From contig OY770025.1 in the NCBI GenBank assembly GCA_963669435.1, positions 868,001-932,000 on the forward strand: 64,000 nucleotides of DNA, read 5' to 3'. Position 1 is the first letter of the stretch, and every line of letters begins with the position of its first letter. Below, piece by piece: positions 17,359 to 26,470 of the stretch. Under the pieces are notes generated by a model. The model did no database searches. It saw only the letters and a program-made list of their open reading frames with translations, and was not told the origin of the DNA. A program made the position numbers and the translations under genes. The DNA comes from CALJFL01 sp963669435. Lineage in GTDB: Bacteria > Pseudomonadota > Gammaproteobacteria > Pseudomonadales > Halieaceae.

Positions 17359-18338
17359 ATAGCAGGTGCCGCAACTGCGGAGCGGGAGGCTTGAGCAATT
17401 TATTTGAAGCTCCGGCATTCGATACTTGCGCGGGTCGCGCCCCAATATTGTACGGCGTTGCGCGCTGCACCCAATGTGGCATCACCACCATCGCCGCTAA
17501 CGAGCAGGACCTGGAAAGCGCCTACACGCCTGAGTATTACGGTTCGACTGACAGCAAATTTATGGGTGTAATTGAGCGCACTGTTACCGCCCTGGCCGGG
17601 CGTCAGGCGAGTTCTCTGCTGTCCACCTGGCAACGGGACTGGACGCAACGCAATCCTCCCGCAGTGCTCGATATCGGCTGCGGCCGCGGCATCTTACTCA
17701 GGGCCATGAAGCACAACGGCGCAAGCGTACTGGGCCTGGAGCGAGAGGGATTTGTGAAGGCGGGGGACGCCCTTGATGAGGTGCGCTCGGGCAGCATATT
17801 CGATGATGAATATACTGAGCTGACGTTCGACATTATCGTGCTATGGCATGTCCTGGAACACCTCGAGGATCAAGACAGGCTGTTAGACCATCTCGCCGCC
17901 AGATTGAACGCGGGCGGCATATTGGTTCTCGCTGTCCCTAACTTTTCCAGCTGGCAAAGTCGGCTGTTCGGAAAGTACTGGTTTCACCTGGACCTGCCAC
18001 GGCACCTGGTCCACATTGAATCGCGATGGCTGAATAACCGGTTGCAGGCGCGCGGCTTGCAAGTCGTCAACGAGACCCACTTTGACCTGCTGCAAAACAT
18101 CTATGGGTTCGTCCAAAGCGCACTGAACAGCGTTTTTCATCGGCGCCAGAATGCACTTTATCGTCACCTCAGGGGCAACGAGAAACTCAGTCCACGCAGA
18201 ATATTCAGCATTCTTGCGTGGTCAATCCCTGCCGGCCTGGTGCTTCCTTTTGCGGTGCTCGATTTCGTGCTGTCAGGTTTGACCGGAAACGGGGCGACGG
18301 TGCAACTGATTGCAAGACAGGGGGAGACTGATGATTAA
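17355..18338 (+). CDS. Class I SAM-dependent methyltransferase with N-terminal zinc-ribbon-like Cys pairs
   Basis: 327 residues. Residues 1-50 carry two Cys pairs (CRNCGAGG and CTQCGI) as in many methyltransferases acting on sugar or small-molecule carriers. The Rossmann domain follows with VLDIGCGRGILLRAMKHNG (motif I, about residue 100), FDIIVLWHVLEHLED (motif II, about 155) and GGILVLAVPNFSSWQSRLFG (about 185). A hydrophobic C-terminal helix (LAWSIPAGLVLPFAVLDFVLSGL) suggests membrane contact. It overlaps genes on both sides, so it is part of the glycan set. The target is unknown. Confidence 0.87.
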   Translation: MNSRCRNCGAGGLSNLFEAPAFDTCAGRAPILYGVARCTQCGITTIAANEQDLESAYTPEYYGSTDSKFMGVIERTVTALAGRQASSLLSTWQRDWTQRNPPAVLDIGCGRGILLRAMKHNGASVLGLEREGFVKAGDALDEVRSGSIFDDEYTELTFDIIVLWHVLEHLEDQDRLLDHLAARLNAGGILVLAVPNFSSWQSRLFGKYWFHLDLPRHLVHIESRWLNNRLQARGLQVVNETHFDLLQNIYGFVQSALNSVFHRRQNALYRHLRGNEKLSPRRIFSILAWSIPAGLVLPFAVLDFVLSGLTGNGATVQLIARQGETDD

Positions 18339-19068
18339 TGGCAAGAACCTCTGTGTGGTGATGCCCGCCTACAATGCGGCATCCACGCTCAATCAAACCT
18401 ACAGCGAATTGCCATTCGATATCGTTGACAGCGTCATCCTCGTCGACGACGCCAGTAGCGACGAGACCATTAAAGTCGCCCAGACCCTGAATATCGATCA
18501 GGTCATCAAGCATGATCAGAATCGCGGCTACGGGGGTAATCAGAAAACCTGCTATAACGCCGCACTGGATCTGGGCGCTGACATTGTGATCATGGTCCAC
18601 CCGGACTACCAGTACACCCCCAAGCTCATCAGGGCTATGGCCTCACTTGTCGCCGAGGGGTTGTTCGACTGCGTGCTGGGCTCTCGAATTCTCGGTGTTG
18701 GTGCATTGAAAGGTGGCATGCCCTTGCACAAGTACATCGCCAATCGCGGACTCACCTTTATAGAAAACATACTCGCCGGGTACAAGCTGTCTGAGTACCA
18801 CACAGGCTACCGCGCATTTTCTGCCGAACTATTACGCAACCTGGACCTGTCGCAAAATTCAGACGATTTTATTTTCGACAATCAGATGCTGTTGCAGATC
18901 ATCGCGTCCGGCCACAGTATCGGTGAGGTGACCTGTCCTACCCGCTACGCCACGGACGCTTCATCGATTGGGGGACTGGCTGTTATCCGCTATGGACTTG
19001 GGGTGCTGCAGGAGTCCATTATCTTCCGGCTAAGCCGATGGGGTCTGGTGAAAAGCATTTATCACTAG
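18331..19068 (+). CDS. Glycosyltransferase family 2 (polyprenyl-phosphate glycosyltransferase-like)
   Basis: 245 residues of a GT-A fold: VVMPAYNAASTLNQTYSEL at the start, ILVDDASSDETIKVA (first Asp motif), NRGYGGNQKTCYNAAL, and IVIMVHPDYQYTP where the usual DxD is HPDYQY. HTGYRAFSAELLRNL matches dolichol-phosphate mannose synthase relatives. There are no C-terminal membrane helices. Start 18331 is chosen for the GGGGAG just before it; the ATG at 18310 lies deeper in the methyltransferase gene. It would load a sugar onto a lipid carrier for the GtrA-like and TMTC-like partners. Confidence 0.88.
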   Translation: MINGKNLCVVMPAYNAASTLNQTYSELPFDIVDSVILVDDASSDETIKVAQTLNIDQVIKHDQNRGYGGNQKTCYNAALDLGADIVIMVHPDYQYTPKLIRAMASLVAEGLFDCVLGSRILGVGALKGGMPLHKYIANRGLTFIENILAGYKLSEYHTGYRAFSAELLRNLDLSQNSDDFIFDNQMLLQIIASGHSIGEVTCPTRYATDASSIGGLAVIRYGLGVLQESIIFRLSRWGLVKSIYH

Positions 19069-19141
19069 TTCCCCCCAGCAGCAGTTGCCAAGCTACTATA
19101 TAATCCTCCAAACCTCGCGTTACCCGTACAAGGACAAGCTG

Positions 19142-19897
19142 ATGACCAAGAAGATAATTCTTCTCTTTGCAAGCCTGTGGCTGATTCATGGAACGGCCCT
19201 GGCAGATACCACGGTAAAGCTGATGGCCAATACCTCGCCTCCGTATGCGGACGCCAAGCTACCCGACGAGGGCCTGGCGCTGGAACTGGTTAAACACATT
19301 TATTCTCGCACTGATTATGCGCCTGAAATTACCATTGAGAGCTGGTCGCGGGCGATCGAAGGTGCGCAGCTGGGGGTTTATGATGGCCTGGCCTCGGTAT
19401 GGTATACCGAGGCGCGCAACCAGGATCTGCTGTTCAGCGAGCCCTACCTCGACAGCAAACTCATCATGTTGAAGTTGCGCGCCCGCCGCGGCAGCCTGCG
19501 CAGCCTGGATGACCTGTCGGGGCGGCGCCTGGGCATCCGCGCAGACTACGCTTACGGTATCGACTTCGAAGGTATCCCCAATGTGACCCTGGTCGAAGAG
19601 AATCACATGATCCAGAACCTGCTTAACCTGCTCAATGGATCGGTAGACGTGGTGATTGGCGATCAGCGCACGGTGGCCATGCAGATTAACGACTACCTGG
19701 GCGACCAGCGCAGCAAATTCCAGGTTATCCCGCTCGATTTACCCGGACGTCAACGGCATGTCGCGTTAAACCGGGAACTGGAAGGACACGAGGCCGTCAT
19801 TGCCGCCTTCAACAAGGCACTGGCAGAGGTGCGCAAAGATGGTTCCTACGATGCCATTATCGAGAAATGGGACCAGCGTTACGGGGGCATAAAGTAA
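19142..19897 (+). CDS. Periplasmic solute-binding protein family 3
   Basis: 251 residues. A signal peptide (MTKKIILLFASLWLIHGTALA, cleavage after ALA) is followed by an SBP family 3 domain: VKLMANTSPPYAD, EITIESWSRAIEGAQLGVYDGLASVWYTEARNQDLLFSEPYLDS and a C-terminal LAEVRKDGSYDAIIEKW. Start 19142 is preceded by AAGGA; an upstream ATG at 19085 would bury the signal peptide. No ABC transporter permease or ATPase is next to it, so it could be a free sensor-type binding protein rather than part of an uptake system. It converges on the PPK2 gene. Confidence 0.86.
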   Translation: MTKKIILLFASLWLIHGTALADTTVKLMANTSPPYADAKLPDEGLALELVKHIYSRTDYAPEITIESWSRAIEGAQLGVYDGLASVWYTEARNQDLLFSEPYLDSKLIMLKLRARRGSLRSLDDLSGRRLGIRADYAYGIDFEGIPNVTLVEENHMIQNLLNLLNGSVDVVIGDQRTVAMQINDYLGDQRSKFQVIPLDLPGRQRHVALNRELEGHEAVIAAFNKALAEVRKDGSYDAIIEKWDQRYGGIK

Positions 19898-19927
19898 CGC
19901 GGTGTTCCTGGCGCCTAACTGGAACGG

Positions 19928-20701
19928 CTAAAACAGCTTCTCGACATAACGGCGATTTTTCATCGGCGCCTTGTCGTCGTAGGCCTCGTTCTTGTCGGGT
20001 TTGGGCAAGGTAACGATCGATTCTCCCAACGGTTCGTAGGGAATCTGCTCAAGTATGTGACTGATACAGTTAAGGTGCGCTGCGCGCTTGTCGTCTGAGC
20101 GCACCACGTTCCAGGGGCTGATGTCAGTATCTGTGGCATCCATCATCAGGTCGCGGGCTCGCGAGTAAGCGTACCATCGGCGCCGCGCTTCCAGGTCCAT
20201 GCCGCTCAGCTTCCACTGTTTTTCAGGTCGCTTGATGCGATCCTTAAAGCGTTTCTCCTGTTCCTTGCTGCTCACCTCAAGCCAGTATTTGAGCAGGATA
20301 ATGCCGTCCTCGATAATCTCTTCCTCAAAGCCGGGAATCACCTTCAGGAAACGATCGGCCTGCTTGTCCGTACAGAAACCCATGACCCGCTCCACACCGG
20401 CGCGGTTGTACCAGCTGCGATCAAACACCACAACCTCGCCCGCCGCGGGCATATGCTTGATATAGCGTTGAATGTACATCTGGGTCTTTTCACGGTCATT
20501 AGGTGCCGGTAGCGCGACCACGCGAAAAATTCTTGCGCTCACCTTGGCAGTAATAGCCTTGATAATACCGCCCTTGCCGGCGGCATCGCGGCCCTCAAAA
20601 ACAATAACCACACGCTGGCCGGTACGCTTGACCCACTGCTGCACGGCAACCATTTCTGCCTGGAGTCGACGCAGCTCCTTCTCGTACAGTTTTTTATCCA
20701 C
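19928..20701 (-). CDS. ppk2: Polyphosphate kinase 2 family protein
   Basis: 257 residues, the length of single-domain class I PPK2. It has Walker A in FEGRDAAGKGGIIKAIT (about residue 36), VVALPAPNDREKTQMYIQRY, and Walker B/lid region VVVFDRSWYNRAGVERVMGFC (about 95-115). These enzymes phosphorylate nucleoside diphosphates or monophosphates with polyphosphate. The RARDLMMDATDTDISPWNVVRSDDKRAAHLNCI segment near the end is conserved in the family. Directly upstream on the same strand is the Ser/Thr kinase gene, 64 bases away. Confidence 0.93.
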   Translation of the reverse strand: MDKKLYEKELRRLQAEMVAVQQWVKRTGQRVVIVFEGRDAAGKGGIIKAITAKVSARIFRVVALPAPNDREKTQMYIQRYIKHMPAAGEVVVFDRSWYNRAGVERVMGFCTDKQADRFLKVIPGFEEEIIEDGIILLKYWLEVSSKEQEKRFKDRIKRPEKQWKLSGMDLEARRRWYAYSRARDLMMDATDTDISPWNVVRSDDKRAAHLNCISHILEQIPYEPLGESIVTLPKPDKNEAYDDKAPMKNRRYVEKLF

Positions 20702-20765
20702 GGAACACCCTGGGGAGAAACATTCAGTAATCAGTTGAGGCTGCGGGACAAGGCAAAAATTGCTA

Positions 20766-23330
20766 CTAAAAACCGCCTAAACGGCGCCGGGCCTTGCTAC
20801 GCGCCATATCTATTTCGTCGACCAGTTCATCCCACTCCTGGCGTTCGGGAGAGAGAGCCTGCCCCTGGTCTATCAGCGACTGTGCGAGGTCATACTGCTC
20901 GTTATCAATCTCCGCGCGCGTCGCGGCAATATAAGCCTCTAGCAGCGCGTCCTTCAAATCATTGGTGGTAGCCAGCAATGGGTATTCTATGGCCACCTCC
21001 GTGTAGACTTGCTGCGCCCTGGCCAGGTCACCTGCGGCGATAGCCTGAATACCTTCATCGGCAGCATCGGCGGCCATTTGCTTCTGTTTTGCCTCTTCGG
21101 CCAACCGGTCGTTCCAGGCCTGCTCCATATCGGCAACCTTGTCCGCCATCGCATCGGCACTATCGCCGCCGGGCTGTATCTCATTAGCCTGGGCAATACT
21201 GTCCCTGGCATCATCAAACTTGCCTGATTCAGCGGATTTCTCTGCAGCGTTCAGTAAGGCCTGGTAGGTATCGGTAAGGCCGCGCTGCGCCTCAGTAGAA
21301 TCCGGGGACTCGTCGAGCACGTCCTGGTAAATCTCGGCAGCCGCCAGAAAAGACCCTTTTTTATACAGGGCATCGGCGTCGGCAAGTCGATCTGACAGCT
21401 GATTTTCCAGGCGCCAGGCTTCCTCCAATGCCGGAAGCTCGGCCTGCAGTTCCCCGAGGTCTTCGCGCCCCGGCGCCAGGCTGATCGCTTGTTCAAGGTC
21501 CTGACTGGCTTCTTCGAAATCGCCGTCACCGATAGCATCCTGCGCGCGCGCCAACAGTCCCTGCACCACCGCCTCCATTGCACCCTGGGCATCGGCATTA
21601 TCGGGCTGTATTTTCAGCACCAGCGCCAGTTGTTGCGATGCCGTGACGAAATCCCCATCGTCGATTGACTCATTAGCCTCTTGCAGCAAGGCACCGACGT
21701 CCTGGTTAGCCAGCCAATCGGCTTCCAGTTGCGGCAGGTCAGATGAAAGCTTTTGGATATCAGCGCGCGAGGGCATAGCTTCCAGCGCGCTGGCAACGGC
21801 TGCAGCCGCGGCGACGAAATTACCGTCCTCCAGGGCGCTTTCAGCATTACCCAGGTGAAAATCCGCCAGGGTGTTCAACGCCTCTTCCGCGTCATCGTTA
21901 CCCGGATCGACCTGTAGTGCTTCCTGTAGCAACGTCAGCGCGGTCTCGGAGCTGGATGCATCCTCCTCCAGCTTTTCAATTTCATCGCTGGCTCGACTGA
22001 CGATTTTCTCAGCGCGCTCGCGCCGCTCAACCTTCTTGAGACCTTCAATATCTGCCATGCCCTTGATGGCCGCGGCATTGGTAGGTTCGACCTCAAGCAC
22101 CATACTGAAGGCCTGCGCCGCCGTGTCGAGATCATTTTCGTTCATGGCTGTAAAGGCGCGGGACAACTGCTCCGACACGGTGGCCACTTCCTTGGTCGTT
22201 TCTTCCAGCGTTGTTTGCCAGTAGAAATAACCGCCGTATCCTGCTCCGCCCAGCACGACCAGCAACAGGAAAATTTTGGCAACTGCGCCGGCACCGCCGC
22301 CGGACTTGGTGGTTTTAGCCGCCTTGTACTGACCAGTGACCAGGCGTTCACGACGGCTGGTTTCAGACAGCTTATAGGGACGAGACGGGCGCGAGGACTG
22401 ACTCACCTGGGTCGGATCCGCCCAGGATGCACCGCTGCTAACCGCACCGATTTCCACAGACGTCGCATCGTCATCATCCGGGTCCGGCTCAGGACGAGCT
22501 TTGGCGGGCGTCAATATATCGTCGTCGGAAAACTCCCCCCGCACTTCCGAGAAAGCGGCGAACAGGTCGCGCCCCGTCTGGAAACGCTCGTCGACATCCT
22601 TGGCCAGGGCTTTATTCAGCCACGCCTGATACGGGGCGAGCTTTTCCGGCAGGGTTGGGATGTCAGCCGTAAGATGCTTTACGGCGATGCTCACCGCCGA
22701 GTCTGCATCGAAGGGCAGTTCCTTGGTCAGCATCTCGTAGGCGAGGACTGCCATGCCATACAGATCGGAGCGACCGTCTACCTCAACACCACGTGCCTGC
22801 TCAGGACTCATATAGCTGGGTGTACCCACCATCAAACCAGTCTGGGTCATCTGGGTGCCGGAATCGGCCGCCTTGGCGATACCAAAGTCCGCCAGCACGT
22901 AGTCATCTGCCTTGCGCAGCAGGATATTGCTGGGCTTGATATCACGGTGCACGTAGCCTTTGCCCGACGCGTAGTCCAATGCGTCGGTCATCTGCTCCAT
23001 CAGGTCGTAAATCACCTTCTGAGTCATGGCGCCACGGATCATACCCGCCAGGTCACCGCCGCCGAGAAACTCCATGGCGATGTAGTTGTAACCTTCGTGC
23101 GAGTTGACGTCGTAGATCTGCAGGATATGCGGATGGATGAGCCGAGCTGAGATGCGCGCTTCGCGGATAAAGCGCTCAGAGAAGCTATCGTCGGAACTGG
23201 CGCCCCGATCCATCACCTTGATGGCGACTTCCCGGTCCAGATTGAGGTGCAGGGCCCTGTACACAGTGGCCATACCACCACGGCCAAGCTGCTCGTAGAG
23301 CTCGTAACCTGGAATGTGCAGATCTGCCAT
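20766..23330 (-). CDS. Membrane-anchored Ser/Thr protein kinase with long repeat-rich C-terminal region
   Basis: 854 residues. The N-terminal Hanks kinase domain (about 8-270) has the glycine loop GRGGMATVYRA, catalytic Lys38 in VAIKVM, HRDIKPSNILL with the catalytic Asp, and DFGIAKA; GTPSYMSPEQARG marks the activation segment end. A single transmembrane helix (KIFLLLVVLGGAGYGGYFYW, about 350) divides it from some 480 residues of repeated helical pairs rich in Ala, Glu and Asp (for example LDTAAQAFSMVLEVEPTNAAA and VTASQQLALVLKIQPDNADA), which look like TPR units outside the membrane. It is divergent from the rhlE gene and upstream of ppk2. The repeats may sense or scaffold envelope proteins; the signal is unknown. 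Confidence 0.92.
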   Translation of the reverse strand: MADLHIPGYELYEQLGRGGMATVYRALHLNLDREVAIKVMDRGASSDDSFSERFIREARISARLIHPHILQIYDVNSHEGYNYIAMEFLGGGDLAGMIRGAMTQKVIYDLMEQMTDALDYASGKGYVHRDIKPSNILLRKADDYVLADFGIAKAADSGTQMTQTGLMVGTPSYMSPEQARGVEVDGRSDLYGMAVLAYEMLTKELPFDADSAVSIAVKHLTADIPTLPEKLAPYQAWLNKALAKDVDERFQTGRDLFAAFSEVRGEFSDDDILTPAKARPEPDPDDDDATSVEIGAVSSGASWADPTQVSQSSRPSRPYKLSETSRRERLVTGQYKAAKTTKSGGGAGAVAKIFLLLVVLGGAGYGGYFYWQTTLEETTKEVATVSEQLSRAFTAMNENDLDTAAQAFSMVLEVEPTNAAAIKGMADIEGLKKVERRERAEKIVSRASDEIEKLEEDASSSETALTLLQEALQVDPGNDDAEEALNTLADFHLGNAESALEDGNFVAAAAAVASALEAMPSRADIQKLSSDLPQLEADWLANQDVGALLQEANESIDDGDFVTASQQLALVLKIQPDNADAQGAMEAVVQGLLARAQDAIGDGDFEEASQDLEQAISLAPGREDLGELQAELPALEEAWRLENQLSDRLADADALYKKGSFLAAAEIYQDVLDESPDSTEAQRGLTDTYQALLNAAEKSAESGKFDDARDSIAQANEIQPGGDSADAMADKVADMEQAWNDRLAEEAKQKQMAADAADEGIQAIAAGDLARAQQVYTEVAIEYPLLATTNDLKDALLEAYIAATRAEIDNEQYDLAQSLIDQGQALSPERQEWDELVDEIDMARSKARRRLGGF

Positions 23331-23590
23331 CTATCGCTTCATCATCCTTAACAATCGAACCATTATAGTCACTTACTGTGTCAGAAAAAGTGGGTAATTT
23401 ACCGGTGTTGGTAGAGATTTTCGCTCAACGTGCCGGATTACAGCCCCCAGGCACCAAATCTGTGCAATTTTTGGCCACTTTTGGGATTATCCCGCTTGCT
23501 TTGGCGCCCCCAATCAGTACCATGCGCAGCTCGCACTCGCTGACAGTGCGTATCCATCGTCAGCAACTAATCACTCAAGAGATACTGGCG

Positions 23591-24871
23591 ATGAAATTCG
23601 ACGAACTCGGCCTGTCCGAGCCACTGCTGCGCGCGGTGAATGAAAAAGGCTACGCACAACCCTCCCCCATCCAGGCCAAGGCCATTCCGCTGATACTTCG
23701 CGGCAACGACATAATGGCCGCGGCGCAGACCGGCACCGGTAAAACAGCGGGATTTACACTGCCACTGCTACAGGGGTTGAGCGGCGGGCACGCCGCACCC
23801 CAGCGCAATGTTCGCACGCTGATCCTCACGCCCACCCGTGAGCTGGCCGCTCAAGTAGCTCAAAGCGTGGCGGATTACGGCAAATTCCTTGGCACATCTT
23901 CCGCAGTCGTGTTTGGCGGTGTAAAGATCAACCCGCAAATTCGCACCTTGCAAAAAGGCATCGATGTACTGGTTGCAACCCCTGGCCGCCTGTTAGACCT
24001 GTACAACCAGGGCGCAGTGGCTTTTGATGCCCTGGAGGTGTTGGTCCTGGACGAGGCGGACCGGATGCTGGACATGGGCTTCATCCATGACATCAGGCGC
24101 ATCGTCAAGTTGCTGCCCAAAAAACGCCAGACGCTGATGTTCTCAGCCACCTTTTCCAAGCCGATACGGGCGCTGGCTGCAGATTTCCTGCGGCAACCTG
24201 AACAGGTTGAAGTGAGTCCGCCAAATTCGACCGCCGAGCGCGTCGAGCAGTGGGTCTATCCGGTGGACAAAAAACGTAAACCAGCTCTGCTTTCACACCT
24301 GGTCAAAGAGAACAGCTGGCAACAAGTGCTGGTATTCACCCGCACCAAGCACGGCGCAAATCGCCTGTGCAAGCAACTGGACAAAGACGGCATACGCAGT
24401 GCCGCCATACACGGCAACAAGAGCCAAAACGCTCGCACCCAGGCGCTGGACGGCTTCAAACGTGGCAAGGTGCAAGCCCTGGTAGCCACGGACATCGCTG
24501 CACGCGGTATTGATATCGACCAGCTGCCCCAGGTAGTGAATTTCGACCTGCCCAATGTTGCTGAAGACTACGTCCACCGTATAGGCCGTACCGGTCGCGC
24601 CGGCATGGCTGGCAGTGCGCACTCGCTGGTGAGCGCTGATGAGGCCGACAGTCTATATGGCATCGAGCGCCTGATTCGCCAGCAACTGCCACAGCAAGAG
24701 ATTGACGGCTTCGAACCCGAGCATTCGCTTCCCACCAGAAAGAAGGTTTCCCCGGGTCGAGGAGGTAACCGCCCAAGAAGCAATACACGTTCCGCCTCTG
24801 AATCACGACCTGCAGGCCAACCACCCAAGAGAGCTCGGCGAAACCGACGCCGCCCCAACCAGGCACGGTAA
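23591..24871 (+). CDS. rhlE: DEAD-box ATP-dependent RNA helicase, RhlE type
   Basis: 426 residues with all helicase motifs: Q motif (FDELGLSEPLLRAVNEKGYAQPSPIQ), AAQTGTGKT (motif I), PTRELAAQV (Ia), VATPGRLLDL (Ib), VLDEADRMLDMGF (II), FSATF (III), ALVATDIAARGIDID (V) and YVHRIGRTGRAG (VI). The C-terminus is a short basic tail (KRARRNRRRPNQAR) as in RhlE. It remodels structured RNA in the cytoplasm. The start is MKFDELGL at 23591; the open frame extends 71 codons further up, but that part shows no family likeness. The next gene begins two bases after the stop codon. Confidence 0.94.
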   Translation: MKFDELGLSEPLLRAVNEKGYAQPSPIQAKAIPLILRGNDIMAAAQTGTGKTAGFTLPLLQGLSGGHAAPQRNVRTLILTPTRELAAQVAQSVADYGKFLGTSSAVVFGGVKINPQIRTLQKGIDVLVATPGRLLDLYNQGAVAFDALEVLVLDEADRMLDMGFIHDIRRIVKLLPKKRQTLMFSATFSKPIRALAADFLRQPEQVEVSPPNSTAERVEQWVYPVDKKRKPALLSHLVKENSWQQVLVFTRTKHGANRLCKQLDKDGIRSAAIHGNKSQNARTQALDGFKRGKVQALVATDIAARGIDIDQLPQVVNFDLPNVAEDYVHRIGRTGRAGMAGSAHSLVSADEADSLYGIERLIRQQLPQQEIDGFEPEHSLPTRKKVSPGRGGNRPRSNTRSASESRPAGQPPKRARRNRRRPNQAR

Positions 24872-24872
24872 A

Positions 24873-25460
24873 ATGAAACAGGCCCTGGCGCGAAGAATCC
24901 TGGCTGCGACGGGATGGTCTATCGAGGGCGTCCCGCCTGAGCAAAGACGTTTCGTGCTGATTGCAGCGCCGCATACCTCCAATTGGGATTTTCCACTGAT
25001 GCTGCTGTATGCAGCGGCATTCGGCATAAAGGTCAGGTGGCTGGCAAAGGATTCTCTATTCTGGGCACCCCTGGGTTGGCTGATGCGTGCAATGGGGGGC
25101 ATACCCGTCGTGCGCAATCGCAATCACAACCAGGTTGAATCCATGCGCAGGATATTTGCCAGCCAGGATGAGCTTGTGCTGGTTATCCCTACCGAGGGAA
25201 CCCGCAGCTACACGCCCTACTGGAAGTCGGGCTTCTACCGCATTGCGCAAGCGGCGGGCGTGCCGATCGTGCCCTCCTATCTCGATTACAGTAAGAAAAG
25301 AGGCGGTTTCGGTCCGGCTGTTATGCCCTCGGACAGTATGACGGCCGACATGGATATCTTCCGACAATTCTACGCACCCATGCGTGGCAAATTCCCCAGG
25401 TTGTTCGGTCCTGTACGCCTGGTGGACGAGCCAGCTGAGCCAGTGAATACCGGGCAGTAG
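24873..25460 (+). CDS. 1-acyl-sn-glycerol-3-phosphate acyltransferase-like protein
   Basis: 195 residues of the PlsC-like family: block I APHTSNWDFPL (His-x4-Asp), block III-type IPTEGTRSYTPYWKSGFYRIA (EGTR) and VPIVPSYLDYSKK as block IV. A hydrophobic segment (LMLLYAAAFGIKVRWL) follows the first motif. It would acylate a lysolipid at the inner face of the membrane. The start at 24873 directly follows the rhlE stop; an upstream in-frame ATG at 24702 would lie inside rhlE and adds basic, unrelated sequence. Translation is probably coupled to rhlE. Confidence 0.86.
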   Translation: MKQALARRILAATGWSIEGVPPEQRRFVLIAAPHTSNWDFPLMLLYAAAFGIKVRWLAKDSLFWAPLGWLMRAMGGIPVVRNRNHNQVESMRRIFASQDELVLVIPTEGTRSYTPYWKSGFYRIAQAAGVPIVPSYLDYSKKRGGFGPAVMPSDSMTADMDIFRQFYAPMRGKFPRLFGPVRLVDEPAEPVNTGQ

Positions 25461-25543
25461 CGCTGGGGCCGACTACCCGATAAATCAGCGGAAGTCATGC
25501 AAATGGTTTAAGCTAGGGCACCCACGGATCAGGACAGCCCCAC

Positions 25544-26455
25544 ATGCAGATTCTCCGCACCCCCGACGAATGTTTCGCCAGTATCAGCGACTTTCCGTAC
25601 CAGCCTCGTTATTACAATCTGGAAGATGAGGCCCTGGGGGAAATACGCCTCCACTATATCGACGAAGGCCCCACCGATGCGCCCATCATTTTGTGTATGC
25701 ACGGCGAGCCCAGTTGGGCCTACCTGTACCGCAAGATGTTGCCGGTTTTTGTGAATGCCGGGTATCGCGTGTTGGCCCCGGACCTGGTTGGATTGGGGCG
25801 CTCGGATAAACCGGCCGAGGCCAGTGCCTACAGTTACGCCGGCCATGTCGCCTGGATTCGACAATGGGTGGAAGCTATGGACCTGCAGAACGCCACCTTC
25901 ATCGGCCAGGACTGGGGCGGCTTGATCGGCCTGCGGGTGCTGACCGAGGTCCCCGAGCGATTCGCGGCATTTTCCATCGCCAATACCGGGCTGCCGGTAC
26001 CCCGTGAAGGCGCAGAGGTACCACCCGCCTTTGCCATGTGGCTCGAGTTCAGCCAGAACGATCCGGATTTTGATATCGGCATGATCTGCAACAATCTGGG
26101 CCAGGGGCCTCTGACCGAGGCGGAAATGGACGCCTACCGCGCACCCTTCCCCAGCGACGAGTACAAGGTGTGCGCCCGCCTATTCCCCACCCTGGTTCCC
26201 ATTACCGCCGATAATCCGGCCGTTGCAGACAATATCCGCGCCTGGGCGGTCCTGGCACAATGGCACAAACCGGTGCTTCTGGCCTTCTCTGACAACGATC
26301 CGATTACTGCCGGCGGCGACAAACCATTTCTCGACAACGTGCCCGGGGCGGCAGGCCAGCCGCACCTGACACTCAACGGCGGCCACTTTATCCAGCAGGA
26401 AGACGGCGAGCGCTGGGCAAGCGCGGTGGTGGACTGGTTGGCGGCACAACGATAA
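25544..26455 (+). CDS. Haloalkane dehalogenase (HLD-I type alpha/beta hydrolase)
   Basis: 303 residues. The oxyanion and halide features of haloalkane dehalogenases are present: HGEPSW at residues 53-58, nucleophile elbow GQDWGG with Asp123 followed by the halide-binding Trp124, a catalytic acid in FSDNDP (Asp250), and His281 in NGGHFIQQED. Placement of the acid after the seventh strand is the HLD-I arrangement, as in DhlA and DhmA. The enzyme cleaves carbon-halogen bonds hydrolytically in the cytoplasm. The start overlaps no other gene. It is followed 16 bases later by a Nudix gene on the same strand. Some members act on epoxides or other esters, but the Asp-Trp pair argues for dehalogenation. 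Confidence 0.9.
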   Translation: MQILRTPDECFASISDFPYQPRYYNLEDEALGEIRLHYIDEGPTDAPIILCMHGEPSWAYLYRKMLPVFVNAGYRVLAPDLVGLGRSDKPAEASAYSYAGHVAWIRQWVEAMDLQNATFIGQDWGGLIGLRVLTEVPERFAAFSIANTGLPVPREGAEVPPAFAMWLEFSQNDPDFDIGMICNNLGQGPLTEAEMDAYRAPFPSDEYKVCARLFPTLVPITADNPAVADNIRAWAVLAQWHKPVLLAFSDNDPITAGGDKPFLDNVPGAAGQPHLTLNGGHFIQQEDGERWASAVVDWLAAQR

Positions 26456-26470
26456 TCGCCCCCTAGTTCA

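Noticed and set aside
24702..24872. Longer start for the acyltransferase gene inside rhlE.
   Set aside because: The extra residues have no similarity to the family and lie in the helicase gene; the ATG at 24873 directly follows its stop codon.
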